Part shown: one piece after another, positions 1 through 6,308 of the stretch
Numbering within the stretch: the stretch's first letter is position 1
Layout of the letters: the number at the start of each line of letters is the position of its first letter
Assembly: GCA_031257715.1 (NCBI GenBank)
Contig: JAIROE010000291.1
Location: forward strand, 1-6,845
DNA: 6,845 nucleotides
Source of the DNA: Treponema sp.
GTDB taxonomy: Bacteria; Spirochaetota; Spirochaetia; Treponematales; Breznakiellaceae
Reading direction: 5' to 3'
Position numbers and translations under genes: made by a program
The notes under the pieces: generated by a model
What the model was told of the DNA's origin: nothing
The model's input: the letters and a program-made list of their open reading frames with translations, nothing else
Database searches by the model: none

Positions 1-11
1 GAAGGGGCCGT

Positions 12-62
12 GTGAAAAATCTTCGATTTTTCACTGTAGAGAAAACTCTGTTTTCTCTACAG
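12..62. repeat. Two abutting perfect palindromes (hairpin pair)
   Basis: Two perfect inverted repeats lie back to back. The first (12-34) has 10-bp arms, GTGAAAAATC and its complement, around the triloop TTC. The second (34-62) has 13-bp arms, CTGTAGAGAAAAC and its complement, around the triloop TCT. Base C34 ends the first and begins the second. On the minus strand they lie 17 nt beyond the 3' end of the tRNA-Gln gene, so they could end its transcript. No T-run follows either stem, although each 3' arm contains a T4 or T5 tract. The extreme regularity also fits a dispersed intergenic repeat of REP or MITE type. The structure is seen directly; the function is inference. Confidence 0.8.
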
Positions 63-78
63 GTTGTTGTTATCAGAA

Positions 79-149
79 TTCCCCAGGGAGGATTCGAACC
101 CCCACAAGCAGATCCAGAGTCTGCCGTGCTACCATTACACAACCGGGGA
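79..149 (-). tRNA. tRNA-Gln, anticodon CTG
   Basis: The minus strand folds into a complete 71-nt cloverleaf. The acceptor arms are TCCCCGG (149-143) and CTGGGGA (86-80), pairing with one G-T wobble. The D arm is GTG/CAC with the usual GG in its loop. The anticodon stem GCAGA/TCTGC closes a 7-nt loop CTCTGGA, which puts CTG at positions 34-36, so it reads glutamine codon CAG. The T arm GGGGG/CCTCC carries the standard TTCGAAT loop. The discriminator base is A at 79. The next bases are TTC, so the CCA tail is not encoded and must be added by nucleotidyltransferase. It is transcribed away from the operon that starts near 201. Confidence 0.95.
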
Positions 150-160
150 ATGTAAAGCAT

Positions 161-189
161 AGACTAGCATTTTTTTCAAAAATTGTCAA
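161..189 (-). promoter_or_regulatory. Promoter of tRNA-Gln
   Basis: On the minus strand a perfect -35 box TTGACA (189-184) is followed by a 17-nt spacer and a -10 box TAGTCT (166-161). The TGC just upstream (169-167) makes it an extended -10. Transcription would start around 155, a few bases before the mature tRNA 5' end at 149. The -35 box overlaps the upstream start candidates of the divergent protein gene (TTG 183, ATG 192). The boxes are seen directly; activity is inferred. Confidence 0.7.
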
Positions 190-200
190 TTATGATTTTC

Positions 201-1937
201 ATGGCGGATGGTCCGGCAAATTTTCCTGGTGAAGACAAGACCCTTAACCGGCTGGTATCTGAATTGACGATGGAGGAACGGAAAAATCTCCTTGACAAAC
301 TCAGAAGCCAGTCGAACCTGTCGCCTCTTCCCCTGTATGAGGGGGAAGAAAGGGTACAAGAAGGGGAAATCCCCAGCCTGGAAGAGTCTTATGCCCGCCT
401 GCCCTGGTATTACCGGGTTTTTTACTTTGTTTTGAGTATTTTCAGGGGCATAGCTCCGGCAAAAATATTCGAGGATAGCCGGGTGGGCAGGCTGGGCCGG
501 GATATTGACGCCCGTTTTCCAGGGCTCTACGACTATCAGCGGAATTTTCTGCTTCCCGAATTTTATCAGCGTATGATGGACCTCAAGGAGGCAGCCCGGT
601 TCTTTTACAATGTTCTTGATGTCAGTGTGAACAGGGACAGGGGGGGCTTTTACGCGTTTCTGGGATCGCTTGAAATGGGAGAAATACATCATTTTCTTGA
701 AACCGACACGGAGCCGGATGTGATAGCCGGGGCAAATCCTTCCGCCGGTGAAGCTGAACTCAGGCAGGCCGCCTTCAGGGCCATGGAAAATGCCATTGCC
801 GGGGTTTCCGGGGAACAGCGGGACACGATGTATAAAAACGTCCGTTCCCTTTTCTGCCTCAAGGAGCTTTCGTCTTTTCTTTTTGACCGGGTGATCATGG
901 CCTTCGGTTTTGAGAGCTCGGCCTCAGGCCACGTGTGTTCCGTCAATGTCATACGGGACATGCTGGAATCCCTCTGCAATATTCTCTGTTCCCTCACGGA
1001 ACCGCCGCCGCTTACACTTCTGGAATCGCTCTTTATTTTTGTCACGCAGGAGAAAGCGGGGGAGCAGGGTTTTGAAATGGACCGGGAGATGAGAAATCTG
1101 CTTACCCATTCTGAAAACGCGCTTGCCACCATACGGGAATTTAACCGGCAGGTGCCCCTTGTCCTTATTCTCCGCTGCGCGAACAGGGATTTGTCTTTCC
1201 AGCCGAAACCGGTAAGCGGCGGCGAGGACTGGTTTACCGTGTACCGTGAATACTGGAAGCGCCGCATCGAGAACCGTTTTGCCGAATATATGAGCCGGAA
1301 GCGGCACCGTGATCTTGTCGATTCCTTCCGTCATTTCCTTAAAGGCACCAACCTCAAACTCCTTGACAATGTGGTTTCCGAATCCAATCCCGACGGTATT
1401 CCTGTTCCCGGTGCCCTTGCCCTTTCCTTCCTCCTGAGTTTCTATTCCGCCGTGTTTATGGGCGACATCAACAGGATCCTCCGCCCCATCTTGATAGACG
1501 GCGAATTTTACAAGCGGGAAAACCGTACCGAGTTTACCGAAAGTTACAACGATCTTATCAAGCTGGAGGATGACATACGGAAGTTTGAGGGGAATATCGC
1601 CCCTGCAGGGGATCTGGGAAAACGGTACAGCCTTGCCCGGCAGGACATGTCATCCCTTCCGGTAAAGCGGCGGAAAATACAGATCGTGGTAGAAGATGCC
1701 TCCAGGGAAGCATCCGTCATCATCGGGAGAATCAGAGGCGCCTGCACGACGATGATCAACATTATCAACGGTATTCTGAAAAAAGATACGGACGGAAAAT
1801 ACGACACGCTGGCAAACCTTTCCCAGCTTGCCGGCAAAGGTGGTTCTTTTATCACCGGACTGAACGCCGTGGCTGACCAATTCAGGAAGACCTTGCAGCT
1901 CCTTGACGACATAGACATCATGGAAGGCAGAAGATAA
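201..1937 (+). CDS. Uncharacterised protein, DUF5312-like (spirochaete family)
   Basis: This 578-aa protein has no known enzymatic motif. From memory it resembles the Treponema DUF5312 family of unknown function; this is recognition by eye, mainly of the N-terminal stretch LVSELTMEERKNLLDKL (residues 18-34). An aromatic, hydrophobic segment covers residues 69-82 (WYYRVFYFVLSIF) and another covers about 404-420. Neither is a convincing lone transmembrane helix and no signal peptide is visible, so it is probably cytoplasmic or peripherally membrane-associated. The rest looks largely alpha-helical and charged. Start choice is unsure: in-frame TTG 183, ATG 192 and ATG 201 are all possible, none has a Shine-Dalgarno, and 201 is preferred because it gives an ordinary polar N-terminus. 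It is the first of three closely spaced genes, ending 5 nt before the next. The role is unknown. Confidence 0.8.
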   Translation: MADGPANFPGEDKTLNRLVSELTMEERKNLLDKLRSQSNLSPLPLYEGEERVQEGEIPSLEESYARLPWYYRVFYFVLSIFRGIAPAKIFEDSRVGRLGRDIDARFPGLYDYQRNFLLPEFYQRMMDLKEAARFFYNVLDVSVNRDRGGFYAFLGSLEMGEIHHFLETDTEPDVIAGANPSAGEAELRQAAFRAMENAIAGVSGEQRDTMYKNVRSLFCLKELSSFLFDRVIMAFGFESSASGHVCSVNVIRDMLESLCNILCSLTEPPPLTLLESLFIFVTQEKAGEQGFEMDREMRNLLTHSENALATIREFNRQVPLVLILRCANRDLSFQPKPVSGGEDWFTVYREYWKRRIENRFAEYMSRKRHRDLVDSFRHFLKGTNLKLLDNVVSESNPDGIPVPGALALSFLLSFYSAVFMGDINRILRPILIDGEFYKRENRTEFTESYNDLIKLEDDIRKFEGNIAPAGDLGKRYSLARQDMSSLPVKRRKIQIVVEDASREASVIIGRIRGACTTMINIINGILKKDTDGKYDTLANLSQLAGKGGSFITGLNAVADQFRKTLQLLDDIDIMEGRR

Positions 1938-1942
1938 TAAAC

Positions 1943-2725
1943 GTGAGTGAAGTTTTCAGGGGTTCGATCTGTCATTTCGAACTTGATTTTGAAGGGGAAA
2001 AGGAGCCCCGTTTTGCCTCCTTTCCCTTCATGATGGACAATAGGCCGCTTGATTCCGTACGCTGCTGTGTTTCTTCACGTTTTTCAGGCGTCATGGTATA
2101 CCGTGATCTCGGGATCGAAAGCGGGAGGGTGCGCAGCCTCCGGCAGATCCATTCGCGGAAGGTGCTTGCCGTCGATGACGCGCCGGATGGGAAAATCTCC
2201 GGGACGGAAACGGCGCCCCAGGCCGACGGCCTTGTGACCAGGGACAGGAATACGGTTCTTTCGGTGACCGTGGCGGACTGCCTTCCGGTTTTTTTGTACG
2301 ATACCGGTACGGGCGCCTTCGGCGTTCTCCATTCGGGCTGGAAGGGAACCGGCATAGTCCTTGAAGCCCTTGCCCTCATGGAGGAACGCTGGGGTGTCCG
2401 CCCTGCGTCGGTTGCCGCGGTACTGGGGCCCTGTATCTGCTCCCGCTGTTACCGCGTCGGGAAGGAGCGGGCCCTTTCCTATGAGGCGGAATTCGGCGGC
2501 GAAGGCGGGAATTTTCCGCTGGGGCCCCTTGTGTGGAAAACGGCCGGGGAGGAAGGGGACTGGCATCTTGACATGCAGGCCGCCAACGCCCGCATCCTCT
2601 CCGGCGCGGGCGTACGGAATATTGCCGTCTGCCGGAATTGTACGTTTGAAGATGAACGGCTCGGATCGTTCAGGCGGGAAGGGGATGCCTATGCCCGCAT
2701 GACGGCTCTGGCCGGATATTATTGA
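1943..2725 (+). CDS. pgeF: YfiH/PgeF family purine nucleoside phosphorylase (laccase-domain protein)
   Basis: This 260-aa protein belongs to the YfiH/YlmD/LACC1 family. Members were first annotated as polyphenol oxidases (laccases) and later shown to phosphorolyse adenosine, inosine and related nucleosides; the E. coli member is also linked to peptidoglycan editing. The zinc/active-site triad is visible: H70 in LRQIHSRKV, C113 in VTVADCLPV and H130 in GVLHSGWKGT. The family motif GPCICSRCYRVG is at 162-173 and the C-terminal CTFEDERLGSFRREGD is at 233-247. Length is normal for the family. The start is GTG 1943 with only weak SD-like sequence upstream. It lies 5 nt after the previous stop, so it may be translationally coupled. 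It is soluble with no signal peptide. Family assignment is firm; the exact substrate is inferred. Confidence 0.93.
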   Translation: MSEVFRGSICHFELDFEGEKEPRFASFPFMMDNRPLDSVRCCVSSRFSGVMVYRDLGIESGRVRSLRQIHSRKVLAVDDAPDGKISGTETAPQADGLVTRDRNTVLSVTVADCLPVFLYDTGTGAFGVLHSGWKGTGIVLEALALMEERWGVRPASVAAVLGPCICSRCYRVGKERALSYEAEFGGEGGNFPLGPLVWKTAGEEGDWHLDMQAANARILSGAGVRNIAVCRNCTFEDERLGSFRREGDAYARMTALAGYY

Positions 2726-2729
2726 AGGA
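2724..2729 (+). promoter_or_regulatory. argS ribosome binding site overlapping pgeF stop
   Basis: GAAGGA lies 5 nt before the ATG at 2735 and shares bases with the TGA stop of pgeF (2723-2725). This fixes the argS start and suggests that translation of argS is coupled to that of pgeF. Confidence 0.75.
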
Positions 2730-2734
2730 ATAAT

Positions 2735-4498
2735 ATGAACGACCCATTACAGCAAATGACATGGAAACAGAGGATAGCCTGCGCCCTTACGGGAATAATG
2801 AAAGATGCGGGAATTGACGGTACGGTTGATCCCGCCTCGGTGGTTGCCGAGATCCCCCCCGATCCGGCTATGGGGGATCTGGGTTTCCCCATGTTTGGTT
2901 ACGCGAAACTGCTGCGGAAAGGCCCGCCCCAAATTGCCCTCCTGGTGACGGCGAGCCTGTCCACATACGCGCCGCGCTGCGCCGCCCAGGGGCCCTATGT
3001 GAATGTGCGGCTCGACCGGGCGGCGGCGGTCCGGGCGGTACTCGACGGAACAGGCGGTGCGGATTCGGGCGTTTCCGCGGGCCCAACCCAAAGAATCATG
3101 GTGGAATTTTCAAGCCCCAACACCAACAAACCCCTTCATCTTGGGCATCTGCGGAACGACGTCCTTGGCGAAAGCGTTTCCCGCATCCTTGCCGCGGCGG
3201 GTGCGGAGGTAAGGAAGGTCTGCATCATCAACGACAGGGGCATTCACATCTGCAAATCCATGCTTGCCTATCTTGAACACGGAGAGGGGAAGACCCCCGA
3301 ATCGGAACATATTAAAAGCGATCATTTTGTCGGGGATTTTTATGTGCTCTTCAACCGCATGGTTCAGGCTGAAAAAAAACCCGAAGGGGAAATGAGCGGG
3401 GCCGAGAAGCGGGCACGGGAGCTTTTGCGTAAATGGGAATCAGGCGATCCTGAAACAACGGCCCTGTGGAAGAAGATGAACGGCTGGGCTGTGGATGGAA
3501 TGAGGGAAACCTGGGAGAGAACGGGCATTTCCTTCGACCAGCTTTATTATGAAAGCCGGACCTATCTTTTGGGAAAGGAAGAGGTTCTCAAGGGCCTTGA
3601 ACGCGGTCTTTTTCAGAAGGAAGAGGATGGCGCTGTGACGGTGGATCTTGGCGACGAAAAGCTCGACAAAAAAGTGCTTCTCCGTAGCGACGGAACTTCC
3701 ATCTACATCACACAGGACATCGGCACGGCGATTTTCCGTCATCACGACTGGCCCTTCGATCGGCTTGTTTTTGTGGTGGGTTCCGAACAGCAGTATCACT
3801 TCAGGGTGCTCTTTGCCATTCTGCGGCGGCTCGGCTTTGACTGGGCGCGCAATCTCCATCACCTTTCGTACGGCATGGTAAATCTTCCCGAGGGAAAGAT
3901 GAAGAGCCGCGAAGGGACCGTAGTCGACGCGGATGATCTTCTGGACAGTCTGCGCGACATGGCCCTCCTTGAAATACGGGAGAAGGAAAGGGAAGAGGCC
4001 GTGGGAGATCCCGCCGGAACCGCGGAGAAGATAGCCCTCGGCGCCCTGCACTACTACCTTCTCCAGGCAAGCCCGCTTAAGGACATGCTCTTTAACCCCA
4101 GGGAGTCACTTTCTTTTAATGGAAATACCGGGCCTTACCTTCAATACATGGGGGCGCGCATTTCATCCATGCTGAAAAAAGCCGCAGGCAGCGCGGCGGA
4201 AAAAGGAGAGGTAAAGCCGGAACTACTTGAGGGAGACGCCGAGTGGGATCTTGTAAAAACGATAGCCGGCTATGAAGACGCGGTGAATGCTTCGGCGGCG
4301 GCCATGGACCCGAGCGTCCTTACGGCGTATCTTTACGAACTGTCCCGGTCGTTCAGCCGCTTCTACCACGACTGTCCCATACTCAATGCCCCGGACGCGG
4401 ATCTTGCCGCAAGCCGCCTTGCCCTTTCCCGCGAAGTGCTCCGTGTGCTCAAGGGCGCCCTTTACCTCGTGTGCATTCCCTTTCTGGATGTCATGTAA
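2735..4498 (+). CDS. argS: Arginyl-tRNA synthetase
   Basis: This 587-aa class I aminoacyl-tRNA synthetase charges tRNA-Arg with arginine using ATP. Visible parts in order: an N-terminal Arg-tRNA synthetase additional domain (about 8-105, with GDLGFPMF at 47-54 and the typical GPYVNVRLD at 86-94); the ATP-binding HIGH signature as HLGH (135-138) within SSPNTNKPLHLGHLRND; the catalytic core segment around GSEQQYHFRVLF; the signature loop as KMKSREGT (388-395), replacing the canonical KMSK; and a helical anticodon-binding DALR domain opened by NTGPYLQYMGARISSML. Length is close to E. coli ArgS (577 aa). The start is ATG 2735 with SD GAAGGA 5 nt upstream. It is third in the operon, and its last 8 bp overlap the end of convergent gpmI. 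Confidence 0.97.
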   Translation: MNDPLQQMTWKQRIACALTGIMKDAGIDGTVDPASVVAEIPPDPAMGDLGFPMFGYAKLLRKGPPQIALLVTASLSTYAPRCAAQGPYVNVRLDRAAAVRAVLDGTGGADSGVSAGPTQRIMVEFSSPNTNKPLHLGHLRNDVLGESVSRILAAAGAEVRKVCIINDRGIHICKSMLAYLEHGEGKTPESEHIKSDHFVGDFYVLFNRMVQAEKKPEGEMSGAEKRARELLRKWESGDPETTALWKKMNGWAVDGMRETWERTGISFDQLYYESRTYLLGKEEVLKGLERGLFQKEEDGAVTVDLGDEKLDKKVLLRSDGTSIYITQDIGTAIFRHHDWPFDRLVFVVGSEQQYHFRVLFAILRRLGFDWARNLHHLSYGMVNLPEGKMKSREGTVVDADDLLDSLRDMALLEIREKEREEAVGDPAGTAEKIALGALHYYLLQASPLKDMLFNPRESLSFNGNTGPYLQYMGARISSMLKKAAGSAAEKGEVKPELLEGDAEWDLVKTIAGYEDAVNASAAAMDPSVLTAYLYELSRSFSRFYHDCPILNAPDADLAASRLALSREVLRVLKGALYLVCIPFLDVM

Positions 4499-6167
4499 AC
4501 TTCAGTACCGATTTGTCATAACCGGCGGGGGGCGTATAGCCCAGAAGTTCAATGCAGGTGGCTGCGATGGAACTGATGCCGAGCCCCTCGTTAAGACCAC
4601 CGTCGTATTCGCTTTTGTATTCAGGATCGTAGATGATGCAGGGCACGGGGTTAAGGGAATGGCTGGTCTTGGGCTTGGGGCTCCCGTCTTCCTTGCGGAT
4701 TACTTCGCCCGTTTTTTTGTTGTGTTCAAACATGTCGTCAGAATTGCCGTGGTCCGCGGTGATCACCATGATCCCCCCCGCGGCTTCGATGGCTTTTGCG
4801 AGCCTTCCCAGCTGAATGTCCATCCCTTCCATGGAGCAGACCACCGCCTGGTACACTCCGGTGTGGCCCACCATGTCGCCGTTGGGATAGTTAAGCCTGA
4901 TGAAGTCGTATTTGCCCGAACCCGCCGCTTCTATCACCCGGTCCGTGATGTCGGCGCATTTCATCCATGGCCGCTGTTCAAAGGGGACGACATCACTTTT
5001 TATTTCCTCGTAGTCTTCGAGCGTTTCGCTGAATTTACCCGTCCTGTTTCCGTTGAAGAAGTACGTTACATGGCCGTACTTCTGGGTTTCGGAAATGGCC
5101 AACGTGCGTACGCCGCTTGCGGCAAGGTATTCGCCCATGGTCCTGTCTATGGCCGGAGGGCTCACAAGGTAACGTTTGGGTACATGGGTATCCCCGTCGT
5201 ATTCCATCATCCCCGCGTAGCAGACCTTGGGCCGCCTTACACGGTCGAATTTGCCGAAGTCCTCTTCCTCAAAGGCGGCGGTAATTTCGAGGGCCCTGTC
5301 GCCCCGGAAGTTGAAGTAGATCACCGAATCGCCGTCTTCTATTGTCCCTATGGGTTTCCCCCCTTCGGCGACGGTGAATTCCTTGAGATCCTGATCTATG
5401 ATTCCGGGGATCTCCTTCCGGTATGTTTCCACCGCCTCCCTGGCGCCTGCAAACTGGCGGGCTGTTCCCAGCACATGGGTCTTCCATCCCCGTTCAACCA
5501 TGGACCAGTCGGCGCCGTAACGGTCCATGGTGATCCACATGCGGCCGCCGCCTGAGCCTATCTTCGCGTCAACGCCGCCGGCCCGGATTTCCTTCAGGAA
5601 GTCCTCAAAGGGATCCACATAGTCAAGGGCGCTTGTTTCCCCGACATCCCGGCCGTCGAACAGTACATGAACACGGATGCGCTTTACCCCCTCTTCCCCG
5701 GCCCGCCGTATCATTGCCTTGAGGTGATCCAGATGGCTGTGGACATTACCATCGGAAAAAAGTCCGATAAAATGAAGGGTGGGGGTACGGCCTCCCGCTC
5801 CCGCAGCACCGCTTTTCAGATTGCCGGTGATTTCCTTCCATGCTTTTCCTTCAAACATGGCCCCGGTCTCGATGGATTTGCCGACAAGCGCGGCGCCCTG
5901 ATTAAACACGCGGCCGCAGCCCATGGCGTTGTGGCCGACCTCGCTGTTGCCCATGTCCTCGTCGGAAGGCAGTCCTACCGCCGTTCCGTGGGCCTTAAGC
6001 TTTGTATTGGGACTCTTTGCCCGTATGCTCACAAGATTGTACATTTTGGAATCGGCGACCGCGTCCCCTTCCCTGTATTTGCCGTATCCTACCCCGTCCA
6101 TGATGACAAGAACCACAGGTCCGCGCCGGCCTTTCCATCCGGGATTTTTTTTAAGCGCTTCAAGCAT
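4491..6167 (-). CDS. gpmI: 2,3-bisphosphoglycerate-independent phosphoglycerate mutase
   Basis: This 558-aa cytoplasmic enzyme interconverts 3- and 2-phosphoglycerate in glycolysis and gluconeogenesis without a bisphosphoglycerate cofactor, using two Mn ions. All hallmark residues are present: metal ligand D24 in VIMDGVGYG, phosphoserine nucleophile S75 in GNSEVGHNAMG, HSHLDH (143-148), DGRD (171-174), GGGRMWITMDRY (207-217), KYGHVTYFFNGNR (363-375), D431 and H435 in NGDMVGHTG, D472/H473 in ADHGN, and H503 in TSHS. It is longer than the common bacterial form of about 510 aa and closer to the long form of about 550-560 aa. The start is ATG 6167 because GGAAGGAG sits 5 nt before it; the upstream in-frame ATG at 6203 would place the SD inside the coding region. 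It converges on argS. Confidence 0.96.
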   Translation of the reverse strand: MLEALKKNPGWKGRRGPVVLVIMDGVGYGKYREGDAVADSKMYNLVSIRAKSPNTKLKAHGTAVGLPSDEDMGNSEVGHNAMGCGRVFNQGAALVGKSIETGAMFEGKAWKEITGNLKSGAAGAGGRTPTLHFIGLFSDGNVHSHLDHLKAMIRRAGEEGVKRIRVHVLFDGRDVGETSALDYVDPFEDFLKEIRAGGVDAKIGSGGGRMWITMDRYGADWSMVERGWKTHVLGTARQFAGAREAVETYRKEIPGIIDQDLKEFTVAEGGKPIGTIEDGDSVIYFNFRGDRALEITAAFEEEDFGKFDRVRRPKVCYAGMMEYDGDTHVPKRYLVSPPAIDRTMGEYLAASGVRTLAISETQKYGHVTYFFNGNRTGKFSETLEDYEEIKSDVVPFEQRPWMKCADITDRVIEAAGSGKYDFIRLNYPNGDMVGHTGVYQAVVCSMEGMDIQLGRLAKAIEAAGGIMVITADHGNSDDMFEHNKKTGEVIRKEDGSPKPKTSHSLNPVPCIIYDPEYKSEYDGGLNEGLGISSIAATCIELLGYTPPAGYDKSVLKFT

Positions 6168-6172
6168 GGGAT

Positions 6173-6180
6173 CTCCTTCC
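6173..6180 (-). promoter_or_regulatory. gpmI ribosome binding site
   Basis: On the minus strand GGAAGGAG ends 5 nt before the ATG at 6167. It is the strongest Shine-Dalgarno in the window and decides the gpmI start against the longer reading from 6203. Confidence 0.85.
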
Positions 6181-6191
6181 TGATTACAATC

Positions 6192-6219
6192 AGTATAGTG
6201 CAAAAGGGTGGCTTGTAAA
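6192..6219 (-). promoter_or_regulatory. Probable gpmI promoter
   Basis: On the minus strand TTTACA (6219-6214, 5 of 6 to TTGACA), a 16-nt spacer and TATACT (6197-6192, 5 of 6 to TATAAT) form a good sigma70-type promoter. Transcription would start near 6185, giving a leader of about 18 nt that just holds the ribosome binding site. An imperfect palindrome TGATTACAATCA (6181-6192) covers the expected start point. The boxes are seen; activity is inferred. Confidence 0.6.
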
Positions 6220-6230
6220 AGGTTCCGCGT

Positions 6231-6286
6231 TGCCTCATCAAAAATGTTACCGAAAAGAGTTCATGCCTCACATTGAAAATGTTACC
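6231..6286. repeat. Direct repeats at the insertion sequence end
   Basis: Two copies of a bipartite motif lie in the same orientation. Copy 1 has TGCCTCA at 6231-6237 and AAAATGTTACC at 6241-6251, 3 nt apart. Copy 2 has TGCCTCA at 6264-6270 and AAAATGTTACC at 6276-6286, 5 nt apart. They sit just before the transposase reading frame, where transposase-binding sites of an insertion sequence end are expected. Because the element runs off the window, the matching right end and any target duplication cannot be seen, so the exact left boundary is unknown; it is probably between about 6220 and 6231. Confidence 0.65.
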
Positions 6287-6308
6287 CAAATTATTATAGG
6301 GATACCGA

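Noticed and set aside
689..1334. Minus-strand open frames of 136-192 codons inside the first protein gene
   Set aside because: They are arginine- and serine-rich shadow translations without family resemblance and lie wholly within a convincing plus-strand gene.
3440..4051. A 203-codon minus-strand frame within argS
   Set aside because: It is antisense to the conserved catalytic core of argS and shows no motif or ribosome binding site.
4287..5555. A 422-codon open frame on the plus strand across the argS end and gpmI
   Set aside because: It runs mostly antisense to gpmI, which has all its catalytic motifs. The frame is a composition shadow with no SD and no recognisable domain.
6168..6203. 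Twelve-residue N-terminal extension of gpmI from ATG 6203
   Set aside because: The strong SD at 6173-6180 lies inside this extension, the -10 box at 6192-6197 overlaps it, and the added residues have no match to the family N-terminus.
5667..6218. A 183-codon plus-strand frame opposite the gpmI N-terminal half
   Set aside because: It is antisense to the nucleophile and metal-binding region of gpmI, with no independent support.
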